Positions 62,986 through 64,000 of a stretch of DNA of 64,000 bases are shown in pieces. This DNA is from Stenopsyche tienmushanensis (Eukaryota > Arthropoda > Insecta > Trichoptera > Stenopsychidae), in the NCBI GenBank assembly GCA_008973525.1, contig WACJ01000552.1:248001-312000 (forward strand). Direction: 5' to 3'. The notes under the pieces were generated by a model. That model worked only from the letters and a program-made list of their open reading frames with translations, was not told where the DNA came from and searched no databases. A program made the translations under genes and the position numbers. Every line of letters starts with the position of its first letter. Position 1 is the stretch's first letter.

Positions 62986-63167
62986 AGGATGTTTTGCTCG
63001 TGGACTGACAATTCTTTTGGTGGGCCTATTCCGTGGCTCACACGTCCCCAAATCTGACACCACTGGATTTATTTGTCGGGGGACGTGCCCTATTCCGTAT
63101 TGGGGACCAGTCTAAGCCACGGAATAGGCCCGCCAAAAGAATTGTCAGTCCATGTGCAAAACATCCT
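62986..63167. mobile_element. foldback element built from transposase sequence
   Basis: Two 55-base arms, 62986-63040 and 63113-63167, are inverted copies with about five mismatches, separated by 72 bases. The loop has a second small stem, CACGTCCCC (63041) with GGGGACGTG (63079). In the plus frame the arm ends GGPIPW and the loop, after a one-base slip, reads SPNLTPLDLFVGG. Together they resemble the GPIPWPPRSPDLTPLDFFLWG stretch of arthropod mariner-like transposases. A partial third copy of CCTATTCCGT lies at 63089-63098. Confidence 0.6.
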
Positions 63168-64000
63168 CGATATATAGGAATATAATGGCTTCGGGAAATT
63201 AAATCGTGATTTCTTGTTCGCCATGGCAAGTTATACAAGGCTGGGTGCATGATCTTATCATGATGCTCATTCTTTCAATTTTTTTGACGGACTTAAATAC
63301 TCTTTGTCAATTTGAATCGAAATAATTATGAATTAAAATATTATTTATATTTGGAGTTAAACGTTGGGGGGACCCCAGGTCGTTAAATACGCTTTAGGCC
63401 CTCGCTAATACCGCACCATTTTTGTTCCATTTATCTGTATCAGTAGTCTTATTTATCCACGTAAACATAATGTTGTTTATATAAGAGGGTCGTAAATACG
63501 TATGTTTTATTTACAAAAAATATTTTCGCTTTTCCCTCTGGGAATATTTTCCCGATCACGCTTCGCATCCTATACATCTAGCGATTTTTGCAAATCCCAA
63601 ATTCGCTATTCTAAGACACGCATCATTTTTTGTGGGCTCCCTCGCTGAGATCCTTATCCGAATAATTCTTACTTGAATTCTCGTTTTTTTACGTACACAT
63701 ATCAATTGCTCCGCTTTAAGCAATTGTCTGGGGCTATTTAGATATATGAGTGATACGCGTGTTCACTTGTCGGGGGGATTTATGTCGTTTTTATGATAAA
63801 TTTATGCTTCAATTGTCGGTGGTGCAATTTAGTGTTGTGCTAGAAAATATTCAAATATTCACCCCTGTACGTTTATGACAAATAATACCATTAACGTGAT
63901 TGAATCGAAATCATTTTCGAAGGGGAGCTGTCTGCGACCTATTTTTATCTGCAAGGGCAAATAAGAGATTTGGCATACGATCCTTTTTATTTTTACTACA

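Larger units (their letters stand above)
50187..64000 (+). other. oaf: oaf intron 2, at least 13.8 kb, runs off the window
   Basis: Begins GTAAGT. I searched the three plus frames for the next conserved Oaf segment (the region after LIDFxN) and did not find it, so the intron probably extends beyond 64000. It contains several mobile-element remnants listed separately, an AT microsatellite at 54694-54710 and a 16-A run at 53720-53735. G+C-raised patches lie at 53380-53640, 54340-54620, 55380-55640, 57640-58330 and 58600-59060. The rest shows nothing I can name. Confidence 0.65.

Overview
The window is AT-rich nuclear DNA from an arthropod, most likely an insect. Genes are split by GT-AG introns (one is 27.1 kb), the protein families are animal-specific, and the mobile DNA (several mariner lineages, TTAA-flanked piggyBac-type MITEs, tRNA-derived SINE-like repeats, a LINE remnant) is typical of insects. 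The order cannot be fixed from sequence alone. No bacterial, CRISPR, rRNA or intact tRNA features were seen.

Three protein-coding genes are supported. (1) Positions 1-39041 (+) hold the 3' part of the giant protocadherin gene fat (ft, FAT4 class). Five exons are visible: 249-436, 1896-2318, 3286-3778, 30890-36245 and 36372-39041. They encode about the last 16 cadherin repeats, four EGF modules, LamG1, EGF5, LamG2, one transmembrane helix and the whole cytoplasmic tail. All splice phases join correctly. The last exon carries an apparent frameshift inside LamG2 near 37092-37122. The intron at 3779-30889 has no recognisable exon but holds several islands clearly richer in G+C than their surroundings, which are candidate regulatory modules. 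(2) Positions 46112-44789 (-) hold PIGA, the catalytic GPI-GlcNAc transferase subunit. Its coding region is uninterrupted and a splice acceptor lies just before the ATG. It is convergent (tail to tail) with ft. (3) From about 49282 (+) begins oaf (out at first), a secreted protein. Its signal-peptide exon and second exon are visible; the rest lies beyond at least 13.8 kb of intron that runs off the window. PIGA and oaf are divergent, about 3.1 kb apart.

The remainder is introns and intergenic DNA with much decayed mobile DNA. It includes a mariner-type element nested inside a LINE reverse-transcriptase remnant (40745-41910) and at least four other mariner remnants. There is a TTAA/CCC-ended MITE family, partly nested in a larger terminal-inverted-repeat element at 56471-57421. 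A SINE-like family has RNA polymerase III box-like motifs. A foldback structure at 62986-63167 appears to be built from an inverted duplication of transposase-coding sequence.

The genes are not an operon and have separate roles. Fat is the receptor of the Fat/Dachsous pathway (planar polarity and Hippo growth control). PIGA starts GPI-anchor synthesis in the ER. Oaf is a secreted protein of poorly defined function. The points most worth checking are the ft frameshift, a furin-like RQKR site before LamG2, the foldback, the nested elements and the intronic islands. I saw no clearly new multi-gene system.
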